The notes: a model not told the origin generated them from the letters alone. A stretch of DNA of 64,000 nucleotides from Flagellimonas sp. CMM7 (GCF_021390195.1 NZ_CP090003.1:608001-672000); one strand, 5' to 3'; numbered from the stretch's first letter, positions 36,820 through 47,420 are shown. Numbers and translations: made by a program.

Positions 36820-38775
36820 TTATTCAAAAATGATAAACTCAGATCGTCTATTTAATTGATGTTTTTCCTTGGAACAAGGAGTTCCATTTGCACAGTCATT
36901 TACCAATCTAGTTTCTCCATAACCTTCTCCTTGAAGACGATCGGCAGAAATTCCCTTGGAAATCATATAAGCCACTGTGGATGCTGCTCTCTTTTGAGAT
37001 AACCATAGGTTATAAGCATCATTGCCCCTGCTATCCGTATGAGAATTTACTTTTATTTTTAAACTTGGATACTTCTCCATAGCCACGATTACCTTTTGAA
37101 TTTCAATCTCGGCATCTGAACGAATATTGAACTTGTTTAAATCAAAATAAATAGTACTTAATTGAAGTAATTTGGCCAAATCGTCACCAAAACCACCTGT
37201 TACCAAATCACGCTCCAAATAAAAATCTACGATTCTTGGTTTCCCATAGGATTTGTTCAAATATTCTTCTGCAGGTACGTAGCCATCTCTTGAAGCCCTA
37301 ACAAAGTTTCCTTTTGCACAATCCAGTCCTAGTACATAATTACCCTTAGAATCAGTAATAGTGGAAGATACTTCATTGTTTTCTTCATCAATAATTTTAA
37401 CTGTTGCCCCAACCAAAATTTCATTGGATATTCTATCCCTTACCGTTCCTGTAACGTCCTGCAAACAGTCAAGAACCAAAGGTTCTGTTTCTTTAAACTG
37501 ATATATATCATCCTCTCCTAAACCACCTGTTCTATTAGAAGAAAAATAGCCTTCTTTAGACTCATTTTTTAGGATAAATGCAAAATCATCATAGTTACTA
37601 TTAACGGGTTTTCCTACATTAACCACAGGTTCTTCAAAATTGCCGAAAGCAATTTTTGTAGCAAAAACATCTAATCCTCCAAGACCTTGATGTCCATCAG
37701 AAGAAAAATAAAGTACTCCATCTTGCGTAATAAATGGGAAGGTTTCTCGTGAACTTGTATTTATATTCTTTCCTAAATTAATGATGGGACCATATGTGCC
37801 ATCACCAATTATTTCTGTCATAAAAATATCTGATTCCCCTACTGTTCCCGGCATATCGGAAACAAAGTACAGCCTTTTCTCATCTGGACTCAATACAGGG
37901 TGTGCCACAGAATAGGAATCATTATTGAATGGGAGTTCCAATACATTGGTCCACTCTCCATCTACCAATTCTGCTTGGTAAATCTTTAATCGAATTACTC
38001 CGTTTTGGTCTTTGTACTTTTTACCATCCAAGAAATTGTTTCTTGTAAAGTACATGGTATATCCATCTTTGGTTACTGCAGAAGTAGACTCATGAAGCCT
38101 TGTGTTTACATCACCTTCCAATTTAACCACTATGTTATTGGAAATACTATCCGCATTTACCTTATATAAATCAAGAAAATCTTTTGAGTTCCATGTATGT
38201 CTGTACCGTGCTAAATTCCCCGTATCCCTATCAGAAGAAAAAATAAGCCCTTGCTCATAAAAGGATGCTGCAAAGTCCGAATACTTGCTGTTATAGTCAA
38301 AAGGCTCAATATCATATCGTCCAGAATTCGCTTCGATTTTAGCGAGGTAATCCTCATCATAAAAATCATTAGCATCGCTTGTCGAGGTCATTTCTTTAAA
38401 CTTGGCCATCACTTTTGCAGATTCTTCATAATCTCCCAAAGTCTTTAAACTTTGGGCATATCTAAAGATATAATCGGGCTCGGTTCCGTCAGGAAACGAC
38501 TCTACCAATTTTTTATACACATTGGACGCTTCTTCATATTTGGCATTAAAGTAATAGGAATTACCAAGGCGCTTCAACAAATCTGAAGACACGTAACCTT
38601 TATCCAGTACTTTTTTGTAAATATCTATTGCAGGGCTAAAAGAATATTCATCATAGCGCTCATCTGCCTTTGCCTTTACTTTTGCCTGTTGTTTCTCATT
38701 CACCTTCTCTTGTGCCAAGATACTGGTCGTATATCCTGAAAAAACAATTATGAGTATAAGTATTCTTTTTAGCAT
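36820..38775 (-). CDS. OmpA family protein with TPR, PD40 propeller and CarboxypepD-reg-like domains
   Basis: A 651-residue periplasmic/outer-membrane protein: signal peptide (1-22), tetratricopeptide-type helices (about 30-150; KVLDKGYVSSDLLKRLGNSYY), a WD40-like PD40 beta-propeller (about 165-425; LSPDEKRLYFVSDMPG, FPFITQDGVLYFSSDG, GYFSSNRTGGLGEDDIY), a carboxypeptidase-regulatory-like domain (about 435-520; VTGTVRDRISNEILVGATV) and an OmpA peptidoglycan-binding domain (about 535-651; NSHTDSRGNDAYNLWLSQKRA). This is the layout of PorE/SprE-associated and gliding accessory proteins. It starts 11 bp after a PorP/SprF gene and is presumably their peptidoglycan anchor in the T9SS. Confidence 0.92.
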   Translation of the reverse strand: MLKRILILIIVFSGYTTSILAQEKVNEKQQAKVKAKADERYDEYSFSPAIDIYKKVLDKGYVSSDLLKRLGNSYYFNAKYEEASNVYKKLVESFPDGTEPDYIFRYAQSLKTLGDYEESAKVMAKFKEMTSTSDANDFYDEDYLAKIEANSGRYDIEPFDYNSKYSDFAASFYEQGLIFSSDRDTGNLARYRHTWNSKDFLDLYKVNADSISNNIVVKLEGDVNTRLHESTSAVTKDGYTMYFTRNNFLDGKKYKDQNGVIRLKIYQAELVDGEWTNVLELPFNNDSYSVAHPVLSPDEKRLYFVSDMPGTVGESDIFMTEIIGDGTYGPIINLGKNINTSSRETFPFITQDGVLYFSSDGHQGLGGLDVFATKIAFGNFEEPVVNVGKPVNSNYDDFAFILKNESKEGYFSSNRTGGLGEDDIYQFKETEPLVLDCLQDVTGTVRDRISNEILVGATVKIIDEENNEVSSTITDSKGNYVLGLDCAKGNFVRASRDGYVPAEEYLNKSYGKPRIVDFYLERDLVTGGFGDDLAKLLQLSTIYFDLNKFNIRSDAEIEIQKVIVAMEKYPSLKIKVNSHTDSRGNDAYNLWLSQKRAASTVAYMISKGISADRLQGEGYGETRLVNDCANGTPCSKEKHQLNRRSEFIIFE

Positions 38776-38786
38776 TTTAAACTGTA

Positions 38787-39737
38787 TTAAAAGAATCTAG
38801 GTGATACTGTTTTTTGAAACGCTTTTAGCAACTCTAGCCTTAAAAAGACTTCAAAAGAACCATCATTGAACTGGGTTCCTCCTAATTCCGTTGTTTCCCT
38901 ATCATAAGCCAGACCAAGCATAATTTGATCTGTTATCTGAAACCCAGCCAAAGCACTCACCGCTGCATCCAATCTATATGCTGCGCCAAAACTGAATTTA
39001 TCCGCAAAAAGAAAGTTTGCAGAAATATCAACTTGCAGTGGCGCCCCGCCAACGGCCTTGGTCAATAAAGCCGGCTTAAATTTAAGGTCTGCATTCAAGT
39101 CAAAAACATAACCCGTTATTAGATAGAAATTTATCCGTTCTGTTGCTAAAAAATTTACTGATTCAGGGTCATTTGAGCCACTATCAAAATACTCGGTTTC
39201 CAAGATACTTGGAGCGGAAACTCCTGCATAAAATTTATCCGTATGATAATAGATTCCTAGTCCAAAATTTGGTGAAAATTGGTTATCAATATTATCTTGA
39301 TTTACTACTTCTTGGTCAAAATTCCGAAGTCCATTGAAGTCCAAGTTGAGCATATTTCCGCCTGCTTTTAACCCAAATGAAAGCTTTGCATCCCTAGAAA
39401 CATCTATGGTATAAGAAAGTACTGCGTCCAAATAGGTTTCTTGCACAACGCCATCGCCTATATTATCATTTACTATGGAAACACCGTACCCTAATCTACT
39501 ATTACGAATAGGTGAATGTAGGTTTAGTGTAAAGGTTTCAGGTGCTCCATCCAACCCAACCCATTGGGATCGATATAATCCTGCAAAACTCAATTGTCCT
39601 CTTGACCCTGCATAGGCAGGATTAACACTCAATGTATTAAACATATATTGTGTGTATTGAGCGTCTTGCTGAGCAACAAGACCCTGAAATATCATTCCAA
39701 TAAATAAAAACGGAATTAAAAAATGCTTTTTAATCAT
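38787..39737 (-). CDS. PorP/SprF family T9SS outer-membrane protein (second copy)
   Basis: A 316-residue paralogue of the protein at 21294-22253, with a signal peptide (1-22), the opening QDAQYTQYMFNTLSVNPAYAG and the same barrel landmarks (YHTDKFYAGVSAPSILET, LTKAVGGAPLQVDISANF, ending KTVSPRFF). It lies 14 bp after the 1569-residue type B protein gene and 11 bp before the OmpA-type gene, so the three form one unit. By analogy with SprB/SprF of Flavobacterium johnsoniae it probably serves export of the 1569-residue protein. Confidence 0.93.
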   Translation of the reverse strand: MIKKHFLIPFLFIGMIFQGLVAQQDAQYTQYMFNTLSVNPAYAGSRGQLSFAGLYRSQWVGLDGAPETFTLNLHSPIRNSRLGYGVSIVNDNIGDGVVQETYLDAVLSYTIDVSRDAKLSFGLKAGGNMLNLDFNGLRNFDQEVVNQDNIDNQFSPNFGLGIYYHTDKFYAGVSAPSILETEYFDSGSNDPESVNFLATERINFYLITGYVFDLNADLKFKPALLTKAVGGAPLQVDISANFLFADKFSFGAAYRLDAAVSALAGFQITDQIMLGLAYDRETTELGGTQFNDGSFEVFLRLELLKAFQKTVSPRFF

Positions 39738-39751
39738 TCTGTTTCAATATG

Positions 39752-42700
39752 TTACCTACTTATGTATATGTATTCGGAGTCTGTAAAACTTCCTTCATCC
39801 GTTTCGTAGTCAAATATATAAAAATATACTCCGGCCGGAAGATAATCGTTCGCACTCAAAGTAGATCTTCCTCTAGACCTACCATCAAAGACATTGTTAA
39901 CATTGTTGTAGTCTTTTCCTTCGTATACCGCGACACCCCATCTGTTAAAAATTCTAAGTGTACTTGTTTTAATATTCCTAACTCCTCTTATAAAAAGGAA
40001 ATCATTTTTTAAATCTCCATTAGGCGTCAACATTTGGTTAACTAAAATATTCTCTAAAGACACTGTAACAGTAACAGTGGCAGTATCACAGTTATCCGAA
40101 TTAGCAGCTTCACAGATAGTGTATTCAATGGTATAAATGCCATCACGGGTACCTGGAATTACATTTACAATACCATCATCATTGATGAACAGTTCACCTG
40201 TGGGAGTGGAAGTCAGAATCACATCTGATAAGGTAATTGATTCACCATTAAGGGTGTCGTTAGAAAGTACATCACTATCTAAAATAACTCCTCCTGAACT
40301 ATTAGAACTGTAAGCATCATCCACTGCATCGATAATATTTAACATGTCAGGGTCTAGATAATCCGGAGTGCCGTCTTCATCCGTATCATCGTTCGTTGGG
40401 TCGCCATCCCCATCTATGTCCTCATCCGGGGTATCGATCCCATCACCGTCATCATCAAAGTCACGATAGTTGACATCCTCCGTTCCGTCCGTGTCCGGTA
40501 GGTCGTTCGCCGGATCGTCTATCTCATCGTTCACATCATAGCCGTCATCGACATCACTGCCCTCGTAGCCATCGTCCAATCCATCGTTGTCCGTGTCCGT
40601 TCCAGTGTATGTCTGGTCAGGGATGCCGTCAAAGTTGAAATCATTACCCTCATTATTATCCAGTACAAAATCGTTGTCACTGTCATCATCAAGGTAATCT
40701 GCAAGTTCATCAGCTCCATCTGTGTTCACTGGCGTAAGTCCGCCAAGGTAAGCAGAGTTCACCCCGTCGTTCGCAGCATAGGTAGCCTCGTCGTCATCGT
40801 TGGGCGGAATGTAGCCATTGGTCGTCTGTGCCTCTACATTGTCAGGGATACCGTCATCGTCGCTATCAATGTCCAAATGATCAGGGCGACCATCTCCGTC
40901 ACTGTCCAATGGATCTTCCCCATTGTTAAGCCCTGGATCTTCGGTTGTATCCAAGATACCATCGTTGTCATCATCAAGGTCCACACTGTCGGGCACACCA
41001 TCATCATCGGTGTCCACATCATCATTGGGATCTAGGTAATCAGGGGTGCCATCTTCATCCGTATCATCGTTCGTTGGGTCACCATCCTCATCTACATCCT
41101 CATCTGGGGTGTCGATCCCATCACCGTCATCATCAAAGTCACGATAGTTGACATCCTCAGTTCCGTCCGTGTCAGGTAGGTCATTCGCCGGATCGTCTAT
41201 CTCATCGTTCACATCATAGCCGTCATTGACATCACTGCCCTCGTAGCCATCGTCCAATCCATCGTTGTCCGTGTCCGTTCCAGTGTATGTCTGGTCAGGG
41301 ATGCCGTCAAAGTTGAAGTCGTTACCCTCGTTGTTGTCCAGTACAAAATCGTTGTCGCTGTCATCGTCAAGGTAATCCGCAAGTTCATCAGCTCCATCCG
41401 TGTTCACTGGTGTAAGGCCGCCAAGGTAAGCAGAGTTCACCCCGTCGTTCGCGGCATAGGTAGCCTCGTCGTCATCGTTGGGAGCCACATAGCCATTGGT
41501 CGTCTGTGCCTCTACATTGTCAGGTATCCCATCATCATCACTATCAATGTCCAAATGGTCAGGGCGACCATCACCATCACTGTCCAATGGATCTTCCCCA
41601 TTGTTAAGCCCTGGATCTTCGGTTGTATCCAAGATACCATCGTTGTCATCATCTAGGTCCACGCTGTCGGGCACACCATCATCATCGGTGTCCACATCAT
41701 CATTGGGATCTAGGTAATCAGGGGTGCCGTCTTCATCCGTATCATCGTTCGTTGGGTCGCCATCCCCATCTATGTCTTCATCCGGGGTATCGATTCCGTC
41801 CCCGTCATCATCAAAGTCACGATAGTTGACATCCTCCGTTCCGTCCGTGTCCGGTAGGTCGTTCGCCGGATCGTCTATCTCATCGTTCACATCATAGCCG
41901 TCATCGACATCACTGCCCTCGTAGCCATCGTCCAATCCATCGTTGTCCGTGTCCGTTCCAGTGTATGTCTGGTCAGGGATGCCGTCAAAGTTGAAGTCGT
42001 TACCCTCGTTGTTGTCCGCAACAAGATCGTTGTCACTGTCATCATCAAGGTAATCTGCAAGTTCATCAGCTCCATCAGTGTTCACTGGCGTAAGTCCGCC
42101 AAGGTAAGCAGAGTTCACCCCGTCGTTCGCAGCATAGGTAGCCTCGTCGTCATCGTTGGGCGGAACATATCCATTGGTCGTCTGTGCCTCAACATTGTCA
42201 GGGATACCGTCATCGTCGCTATCAATGTCCAAATGGTCAGGGCGACCATCGCCATCACTGTCCAATGGGTTCGTCAACGGATCATTGTCATTGTCAAGGT
42301 TCGGGTCTTCAGTCGTATCCAGGATGCCATCGTTGTCATCATCTAGGTCCACGCTGTCGGGCACACCATCATCATCGGTGTCCACATCATCATTGGGATC
42401 TAGGTAATCAGGGGTGCCGTCTTCATCCGTATCATCGTTCGTTGGGTCACCATCCCCATCTACATCTTCATCCGGGGTATCGATCCCATCACCGTCATCA
42501 TCAAAGTCGCGATAGTTGACATCCTCGGTACCGTCCGTGTCCGGTAGGTCGTTCGCCGGATCGTCTATCTCATCGTTCACATCATAGCCGTCATCGACAT
42601 CACTGCCCTCGTAGCCATCGTCCAATCCATCGTTGTCCGTGTCCGTTCCAGTGTATGTCTGGTCAGGGATGCCGTCAAAGTTGAAGTCGTTACCCTCGTT

Positions 42701-44461
42701 GTTGTCCGCAACAAGATCGTTGTCACTGTCATCATCAAGGTAATCTGCAAGTTCATCAGCTCCATCAGTGTTCACTGGCGTAAGTCCGCCAAGGTAAGCA
42801 GAGTTCACCCCGTCGTTCGCAGCATAGGTAGCCTCGTCGTCATCGTTGGGCGGAACATATCCATTGGTCGTCTGTGCCTCAACATTGTCAGGGATACCGT
42901 CATCGTCGCTATCAATGTCCAAATGGTCAGGGCGACCATCTCCGTCACTGTCCAATGGGTTCGTCAACGGATCATTGTCATTGTCAAGGTTCGGGTCTTC
43001 AGTCGTATCCAGAATTCCATCGTTGTCATCATCTAGGTCCACGCTGTCGGGCACACCATCATCATCGGTGTCCACATCATCATTGGGATCTAGGTAATCA
43101 GGGGTGCCGTCTTCATCCGTATCATCGTTCGTTGGGTCGCCATCCCCATCTATGTCTTCATCCGGGGTATCGATCCCATCACCGTCATCATCAAAGTCAC
43201 GATAGTTGACATCCTCCGTTCCGTCCGTGTCCGGTAGGTCGTTAGCAGAATCGTCTATCTCATCGTTCACATCATAGCCGTCATCGACATCACTGCCCTC
43301 GTAGCCATCGTCCAATCCATCGTTGTCCGTGTCCGTTCCAGTGTATGTCTGGTCAGGGATGCCGTCAAAGTTGAAGTCGTTACCCTCGTTGTTGTCCGCA
43401 ACAAGATCGTTGTCACTGTCATCATCAAGGTAATCGGGCTCGTCCTCGCCATCAGTGTTCTCGGGATCAAGGCCTTCATCTCCACTACCTTCATAAGCAT
43501 TGTCAAGACCATCTTTATCATCATCTTCTCCTGTAGGAGGAACATAACCTACTGTAGGCTGCGCCTCCACATTGTCAGGTAAACCGTCATCATCACTGTC
43601 AATATCTCTAAAATTTGGTTGATGGTCATCGTCACTATTAATAGGGTCTAGTCCTTCACCGGAGCCAGGGTGAGACTCGTAATGATCATCCAACCCATTG
43701 TCATCACTATCAACACCGCACGGTGCCTGGAAATAATCTGTTGTCTGTGCTTCTACATTGTCGATAATACCGTCATCGTCACTGTCTATGTCTCTAAAAT
43801 CGGGGTGATGGTCAGAATCTGTATCTATTGGAGTTAATCCACCACAACTTCCAGGAGTCTCTTCATATGCATCATCAAGCCCATTATGGTCTTTGTCCTT
43901 GCCTGATGGAGGGATATAACCTGGGGTACTTTGCGCTTCAATGTTGTCAATAGTTCCATCATCATCAGAATCTATATCCAAATAATCAGGAATCTTATCA
44001 CCGTCTGTATCTATGGGTGTCAATCCACCACAACTTCCAGGAGTCTCTTCATAGGCATCATCCAATCCATTGCGGTCCTTATCTTTTCCAGATGGTGGGA
44101 TATAACCATAACTAGTTTGCCCTTCTATATTGTCAATAATTCCGTCATCATCAGAATCTACATCTAAATAATCAGGAATCCCATCACCATCTGTATCCGT
44201 TGGGTATGTCCAATAACAATCATCTCCATCCAAATTTTGATCTTCAACGGTATTAATTATTCCGTCTCCATCAATGTCTATATCCTTATTATCCGGAACA
44301 CCATCTCCATCGGTATCCGTAAAAACAGATAGTTCAGAATTAATTAAAGTACCAGGAGCCCCATTAAATGAGGTGACCGTTAGATAAACGGCTAATCCTA
44401 ATATTAAAAAAAGAGTGTATGAAACCTTTTTCTTAAATTCTAAGAAAGTATTTTTTTCCAT
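39752..44461 (-). CDS. Giant acidic thrombospondin type 3 repeat protein with T9SS type B sorting domain (1569 aa)
   Basis: The protein starts with a signal-anchor-like N-terminus (about 14-33), followed by roughly 1350 residues of aspartate-rich thrombospondin type 3 repeats with calcium-loop motifs such as DxDxDG. These include five ~226-230-residue super-repeats (each holding [20 protein letters not shown]). A cadherin-like module follows (about 1385-1475; [16 protein letters not shown]), then the gliding-type CHU_C domain (about 1480-1569; [33 protein letters not shown]). The stalk should be rigid and calcium-dependent, presenting a surface structure or adhesin. It leads a unit with the PorP/SprF and OmpA-type genes. 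Confidence 0.93.
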   Translation of the reverse strand: MEKNTFLEFKKKVSYTLFLILGLAVYLTVTSFNGAPGTLINSELSVFTDTDGDGVPDNKDIDIDGDGIINTVEDQNLDGDDCYWTYPTDTDGDGIPDYLDVDSDDDGIIDNIEGQTSYGYIPPSGKDKDRNGLDDAYEETPGSCGGLTPIDTDGDKIPDYLDIDSDDDGTIDNIEAQSTPGYIPPSGKDKDHNGLDDAYEETPGSCGGLTPIDTDSDHHPDFRDIDSDDDGIIDNVEAQTTDYFQAPCGVDSDDNGLDDHYESHPGSGEGLDPINSDDDHQPNFRDIDSDDDGLPDNVEAQPTVGYVPPTGEDDDKDGLDNAYEGSGDEGLDPENTDGEDEPDYLDDDSDNDLVADNNEGNDFNFDGIPDQTYTGTDTDNDGLDDGYEGSDVDDGYDVNDEIDDSANDLPDTDGTEDVNYRDFDDDGDGIDTPDEDIDGDGDPTNDDTDEDGTPDYLDPNDDVDTDDDGVPDSVDLDDDNDGILDTTEDPNLDNDNDPLTNPLDSDGDGRPDHLDIDSDDDGIPDNVEAQTTNGYVPPNDDDEATYAANDGVNSAYLGGLTPVNTDGADELADYLDDDSDNDLVADNNEGNDFNFDGIPDQTYTGTDTDNDGLDDGYEGSDVDDGYDVNDEIDDPANDLPDTDGTEDVNYRDFDDDGDGIDTPDEDVDGDGDPTNDDTDEDGTPDYLDPNDDVDTDDDGVPDSVDLDDDNDGILDTTEDPNLDNDNDPLTNPLDSDGDGRPDHLDIDSDDDGIPDNVEAQTTNGYVPPNDDDEATYAANDGVNSAYLGGLTPVNTDGADELADYLDDDSDNDLVADNNEGNDFNFDGIPDQTYTGTDTDNDGLDDGYEGSDVDDGYDVNDEIDDPANDLPDTDGTEDVNYRDFDDDGDGIDTPDEDIDGDGDPTNDDTDEDGTPDYLDPNDDVDTDDDGVPDSVDLDDDNDGILDTTEDPGLNNGEDPLDSDGDGRPDHLDIDSDDDGIPDNVEAQTTNGYVAPNDDDEATYAANDGVNSAYLGGLTPVNTDGADELADYLDDDSDNDFVLDNNEGNDFNFDGIPDQTYTGTDTDNDGLDDGYEGSDVNDGYDVNDEIDDPANDLPDTDGTEDVNYRDFDDDGDGIDTPDEDVDEDGDPTNDDTDEDGTPDYLDPNDDVDTDDDGVPDSVDLDDDNDGILDTTEDPGLNNGEDPLDSDGDGRPDHLDIDSDDDGIPDNVEAQTTNGYIPPNDDDEATYAANDGVNSAYLGGLTPVNTDGADELADYLDDDSDNDFVLDNNEGNDFNFDGIPDQTYTGTDTDNDGLDDGYEGSDVDDGYDVNDEIDDPANDLPDTDGTEDVNYRDFDDDGDGIDTPDEDIDGDGDPTNDDTDEDGTPDYLDPDMLNIIDAVDDAYSSNSSGGVILDSDVLSNDTLNGESITLSDVILTSTPTGELFINDDGIVNVIPGTRDGIYTIEYTICEAANSDNCDTATVTVTVSLENILVNQMLTPNGDLKNDFLFIRGVRNIKTSTLRIFNRWGVAVYEGKDYNNVNNVFDGRSRGRSTLSANDYLPAGVYFYIFDYETDEGSFTDSEYIYISR
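40345..43433 (-). repeat. Five long tandem coding repeats (~678/690 bp) in the TSP3 protein
   Basis: Five near-identical copies with two lengths, 690 bp and 678 bp. The 12-bp difference is a 4-residue change between the [18 protein letters not shown] and [14 protein letters not shown] versions. Copies differ mostly at synonymous sites. The units on the downstream (low-coordinate) side carry the short form and the FVLDNNEGN variant. Confidence 0.85.
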
Positions 44462-44618
44462 AAATGACAGTTTTGGTCAACTAATCACCATGGCTTGTAG
44501 TTCTCGTAAGTGTAAGAAAATGGGGCTTTTCTTATTTAATAAAAGTGGATATTTGTGTTCTCTACGCTCCAAATAATCTCAAACGCATAATTAATGCATT
44601 TAGAGCTTATCACCTATT

Positions 44619-44629
44619 TTTATCGATAA
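44619..44629. promoter_or_regulatory. Shared upstream element TTTATCGATAA (copy 3, 10/11)
   Basis: 158 bp upstream of the 1569-residue gene start; differs by one base from the copies at 32102-32112 and 36720-36730. Confidence 0.25.
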
Positions 44630-44838
44630 AAGGCTTATTCCTCATCATTATTTACCACTTATATTAATACGTAAGGTTTTCATAAAAAGATTACGGCTTA
44701 GTAAAAAACAAAAACCTTAGGCATACGAAAAGTACTTTACTTTTTATTTTTAAAGGCAATATTTCTGCTTTTTTTGTCCTATTTATATTAACAATTATTT
44801 ATAAATCTTGTAATTAATTATAACAGGGATATTTACGT

Positions 44839-44846
44839 TATTTTTG
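44839..44846 (+). promoter_or_regulatory. -7 promoter element (TATTTTTG) of prfC
   Basis: Exact TAnnTTTG. It includes the TTG at 44844 that could be mistaken for an in-frame start, so it rules that start out and supports the ATG at 44862. Confidence 0.5.
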
Positions 44847-44861
44847 CCGAAATTTTCGCAG

Positions 44862-46451
44862 ATGGATTTTGATAAAGAGATAGCAAGACGAAGGACTTTT
44901 GGCATTATTTCTCACCCGGATGCCGGTAAAACCACACTAACAGAAAAGCTGTTGCTTTTTGGTGGTGCAATTCAAGAAGCTGGTGCGGTTAAGAACAACA
45001 AGATTAAAAAATCCGCTACCAGTGATTTTATGGAAATTGAACGTCAAAGAGGAATTTCCGTGGCTACTTCCGTGCTAGCATTTATCTATAACGATAAAAA
45101 AATCAATATTCTAGATACACCTGGGCACAAAGATTTTGCCGAGGATACTTTTAGAACCTTAACTGCCGTTGATAGTGTTATTGTTGTTATTGATGTTGCA
45201 AAAGGTGTTGAGGAACAGACCGAAAAATTGGTCGAAGTCTGCAGAATGCGCAACATCCCCATGATTGTTTTTATCAATAAATTGGATAGAGAAGGTAAGG
45301 ATGCCTTTGACCTTTTAGATGAAGTTGAACAAAAACTAGGTTTGTCCGTTACCCCTCTTAGTTTTCCTATTGGAATGGGCTACGACTTTAAGGGAATATA
45401 TAATATCTACGAAAAGAACATCAATCTTTTTAGCGGGAACAGTAAGAAGAACATTGAAGAAACCATTGCCTTTACTGATATTGAAAATCCTGAACTCGAC
45501 AATATAATTGGAGAATCCGCAGCACAAGAACTTAGAGACAACTTAGAGTTGGTTAGTGGGGTATATCCAGAATTTGATAAAGATGCCTATTTAAAAGGAC
45601 AGCAACAACCTGTCTTTTTTGGTTCCGCATTAAACAACTTTGGGGTACGTGAACTTTTAGACTGCTTTGTTGAAATTGCACCTACTCCAAGACCAAAAAT
45701 GGCGGAAGAACGTTTGGTAGAAGCAAGTGAAAAGGATTTTTCAGGTTTTGTATTTAAAATACATGCCAATATGGATCCCAAACACCGAGATCGTTTGGCA
45801 TTTATAAAGATTGTGTCTGGTACTTTTGAACGCAATACACCATACTTGCATGTAAGACACAACAAAAAATTAAAGTTTTCCAGTCCAAATGCATTCTTCG
45901 CTGAAAAGAAAGAAATCGTCGATATTTCTTACCCTGGTGACATTGTGGGGTTGCATGACACTGGGAATTTTAAGATTGGTGATACGTTGACCAATGGAGA
46001 AAAATTAAGCTATAAGGGTATTCCTAGCTTTTCTCCCGAACATTTCAGATATATTAATAATGCTGACCCTATGAAAGCCAAACAGCTATACAAGGGTATT
46101 GATCAACTTATGGATGAAGGAGTTGCCCAGCTATTTACTCTGGAATTGAATGGTCGTAAAGTTATTGGCACTGTTGGCGCACTTCAGTATGAAGTTATTC
46201 AATATCGTTTAGAACATGAATATGGAGCCAAATGTACCTACGAAAACTTTCCAGTACACAAGGCTTGTTGGGTAGAAGCGGACGATGCTTCCAATGATGA
46301 GTTTAAAGAGTTTAAACGAGTGAAGCAGAAATTTTTAGCTATTGATAAGCGAGGACAATTGGTCTTTTTAGCCGATTCACAATTTTCGTTACAGATGACG
46401 CAACAAAAATACCCCTCGGTAAAGCTTCACTTTACTTCAGAATTTGACTAA
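44862..46451 (+). CDS. prfC: Peptide chain release factor 3
   Basis: A 529-residue translational GTPase that recycles RF1/RF2 from the ribosome after termination. GTP-binding motifs: HPDAGKTT (P-loop), the switch I region with RQRGISVATSV, DTPGHKDF, and NKLD; the C-terminal RF3 domain includes GALQYEVIQYRLEHEYGA. The start ATG at 44862 gives the standard MDFDKEIARRRTFGIISH; an in-frame TTG six codons upstream lies in the promoter and is rejected. No partner gene; a separate small gene follows after 109 bp. Confidence 0.96.
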   Translation: MDFDKEIARRRTFGIISHPDAGKTTLTEKLLLFGGAIQEAGAVKNNKIKKSATSDFMEIERQRGISVATSVLAFIYNDKKINILDTPGHKDFAEDTFRTLTAVDSVIVVIDVAKGVEEQTEKLVEVCRMRNIPMIVFINKLDREGKDAFDLLDEVEQKLGLSVTPLSFPIGMGYDFKGIYNIYEKNINLFSGNSKKNIEETIAFTDIENPELDNIIGESAAQELRDNLELVSGVYPEFDKDAYLKGQQQPVFFGSALNNFGVRELLDCFVEIAPTPRPKMAEERLVEASEKDFSGFVFKIHANMDPKHRDRLAFIKIVSGTFERNTPYLHVRHNKKLKFSSPNAFFAEKKEIVDISYPGDIVGLHDTGNFKIGDTLTNGEKLSYKGIPSFSPEHFRYINNADPMKAKQLYKGIDQLMDEGVAQLFTLELNGRKVIGTVGALQYEVIQYRLEHEYGAKCTYENFPVHKACWVEADDASNDEFKEFKRVKQKFLAIDKRGQLVFLADSQFSLQMTQQKYPSVKLHFTSEFD

Positions 46452-46560
46452 ATACTATTGATTTTTAAGGTAACTGGTTATGTCTGACGGTTTGCACACT
46501 CTGGACTGATTACTACTTTTTTTGTACTTTAAAAGCACATAACCAATAAATGCCTTTTTT

Positions 46561-46998
46561 ATGACAACTGATTCTATACATAAATCACCCGTTTGGTTCT
46601 GGGTGGTCAGTGTTATTGCTTTGCTGTGGAACCTTATGGGACTAAGCGCGTATTTGGCTGATGCCTATACCAGTATTGAGCAATTGGAACAAATGAGCCA
46701 AGAAGTAAGAGAACTTTATGAGGGTAGACCTGCTTGGGCTACTGCTGGATTTGCCATAGCAGTTTTTGCAGGTACAATTGGGTCAATAGGGCTTTTGCTT
46801 CGTAAGAAATGGGCCAGACCTTTGCTCCTTTTATCTGTTTTGGGATCTATCGTCCTGAATATCCACACCTTTTTTCTGAGCACTGCCTTGGAGGTCATGG
46901 GTTCTAACATTGTAATCATGCCCATAGTCGTTATTGTCTTTGGCATTTACCTTGTCTTCTTTGCCAAAAAGGGAATTCAAAAAGGATGGCTTAGTTAG
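46561..46998 (+). CDS. Small four-helix membrane protein, function unknown
   Basis: A 145-residue protein with four predicted transmembrane helices (about 11-33, 58-79, 86-106 and 115-136) and a charged loop after helix 1 (SIEQLEQMSQEVRELYEGRP). Similar short proteins in flavobacteria are annotated only as hypothetical. There is no motif from which to assign function. It has its own short upstream region and ends at a bidirectional terminator. Confidence 0.65.
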   Translation: MTTDSIHKSPVWFWVVSVIALLWNLMGLSAYLADAYTSIEQLEQMSQEVRELYEGRPAWATAGFAIAVFAGTIGSIGLLLRKKWARPLLLLSVLGSIVLNIHTFFLSTALEVMGSNIVIMPIVVIVFGIYLVFFAKKGIQKGWLS

Positions 46999-47020
46999 CT
47001 TAGCTAAAAAAAAATGCAAT

Positions 47021-47051
47021 AAAAAAACCGACAATGAAGTCGGTTTTTTTT
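47021..47051. terminator. Bidirectional intrinsic terminator
   Basis: AAAAAAACCGAC pairs with GTCGGTTTTTTT around a 6-nt loop (AATGAA). It lies between the membrane protein gene and the convergent DUF3467 gene and carries A and T runs on both sides. Confidence 0.85.
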
Positions 47052-47054
47052 GTA

Positions 47055-47366
47055 TTATGCTTCTCCAGTAGGCCCAAAATTTAATGGGATTGGAGGTTGT
47101 TCATAATCTTTAATTGTTCCATGCGCTTTCTCAAACCTTGTCACATTATCGCTTAATGCTTTCAAGAATTTTTTGGCATGTTGTGGTGTTAACACAATCC
47201 TACTTTTCACCTTAGCCTTAGGGGCGCCAGGCATCATACTAATAAAATCTACAACAAATTCAGATACCGAATGATTGATGATTGCCAAATTGGAATATAT
47301 CCCTTCAGCAGTTTTTTCATCTAACTCTATATTGATTTGTTTTTGGTTTTGATTTTTCTCAGCCAT
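47055..47366 (-). CDS. DUF3467 domain-containing protein
   Basis: A 103-residue cytoplasmic protein matching the DUF3467 pattern: INIELDEKTAEGIYSNLAII, then HSVSEFVVDFISMMPGAPKAKV and RIVLTPQHAKKFLKALSDN. The function is unknown. It follows rpoC in the direction of transcription, behind the strong rpoC terminator, so it is a separate or weakly read-through unit. Its position just after rpoC is common in Bacteroidota. Confidence 0.88.
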   Translation of the reverse strand: MAEKNQNQKQINIELDEKTAEGIYSNLAIINHSVSEFVVDFISMMPGAPKAKVKSRIVLTPQHAKKFLKALSDNVTRFEKAHGTIKDYEQPPIPLNFGPTGEA

Positions 47367-47389
47367 TGTATTTTATGTATTAAAAAAGA

Positions 47390-47415
47390 AAACCCTGACG
47401 ATATCGTCAGGGTTT
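47390..47415 (-). terminator. rpoC intrinsic terminator
   Basis: A perfect 26-bp palindrome (AAACCCTGACGAT and complement), followed on the minus strand by a T-rich run. It ends the ribosomal protein and RNA polymerase operon. Confidence 0.88.
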
Positions 47416-47420
47416 GTTTA

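Larger units (their letters stand above)
44462..44861. other. 400-bp divergent region between the TSP3 giant gene and prfC
   Basis: No gene seen. It holds an element TTTATCGATAA at 44619-44629 (10/11 match to two other upstream sites of the locus) and the prfC -7 element at 44839-44846. The rest is AT-rich, with no clear hairpin. Confidence 0.55.

Noticed and set aside
40531..43545. Plus- and minus-strand frames rich in His/Met ([13 protein letters not shown]..., [12 protein letters not shown]...)
   Set aside because: Out-of-frame readings of the aspartate-rich thrombospondin type 3 repeats, recurring at the same 678/690-bp period.
21294..44461. Mobile element or genomic island carrying the surface-protein locus
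   Set aside because: No integrase, transposase, tRNA-adjacent direct repeat or att-like sequence found at either edge; the only recombinase in the window (61032-61922) is a housekeeping Xer-type gene far away.
44844..44861. Upstream TTG start for prfC (adding six residues)
   Set aside because: The TTG is part of the TAnnTTTG promoter element, and the ATG at 44862 gives the family's usual N-terminus.
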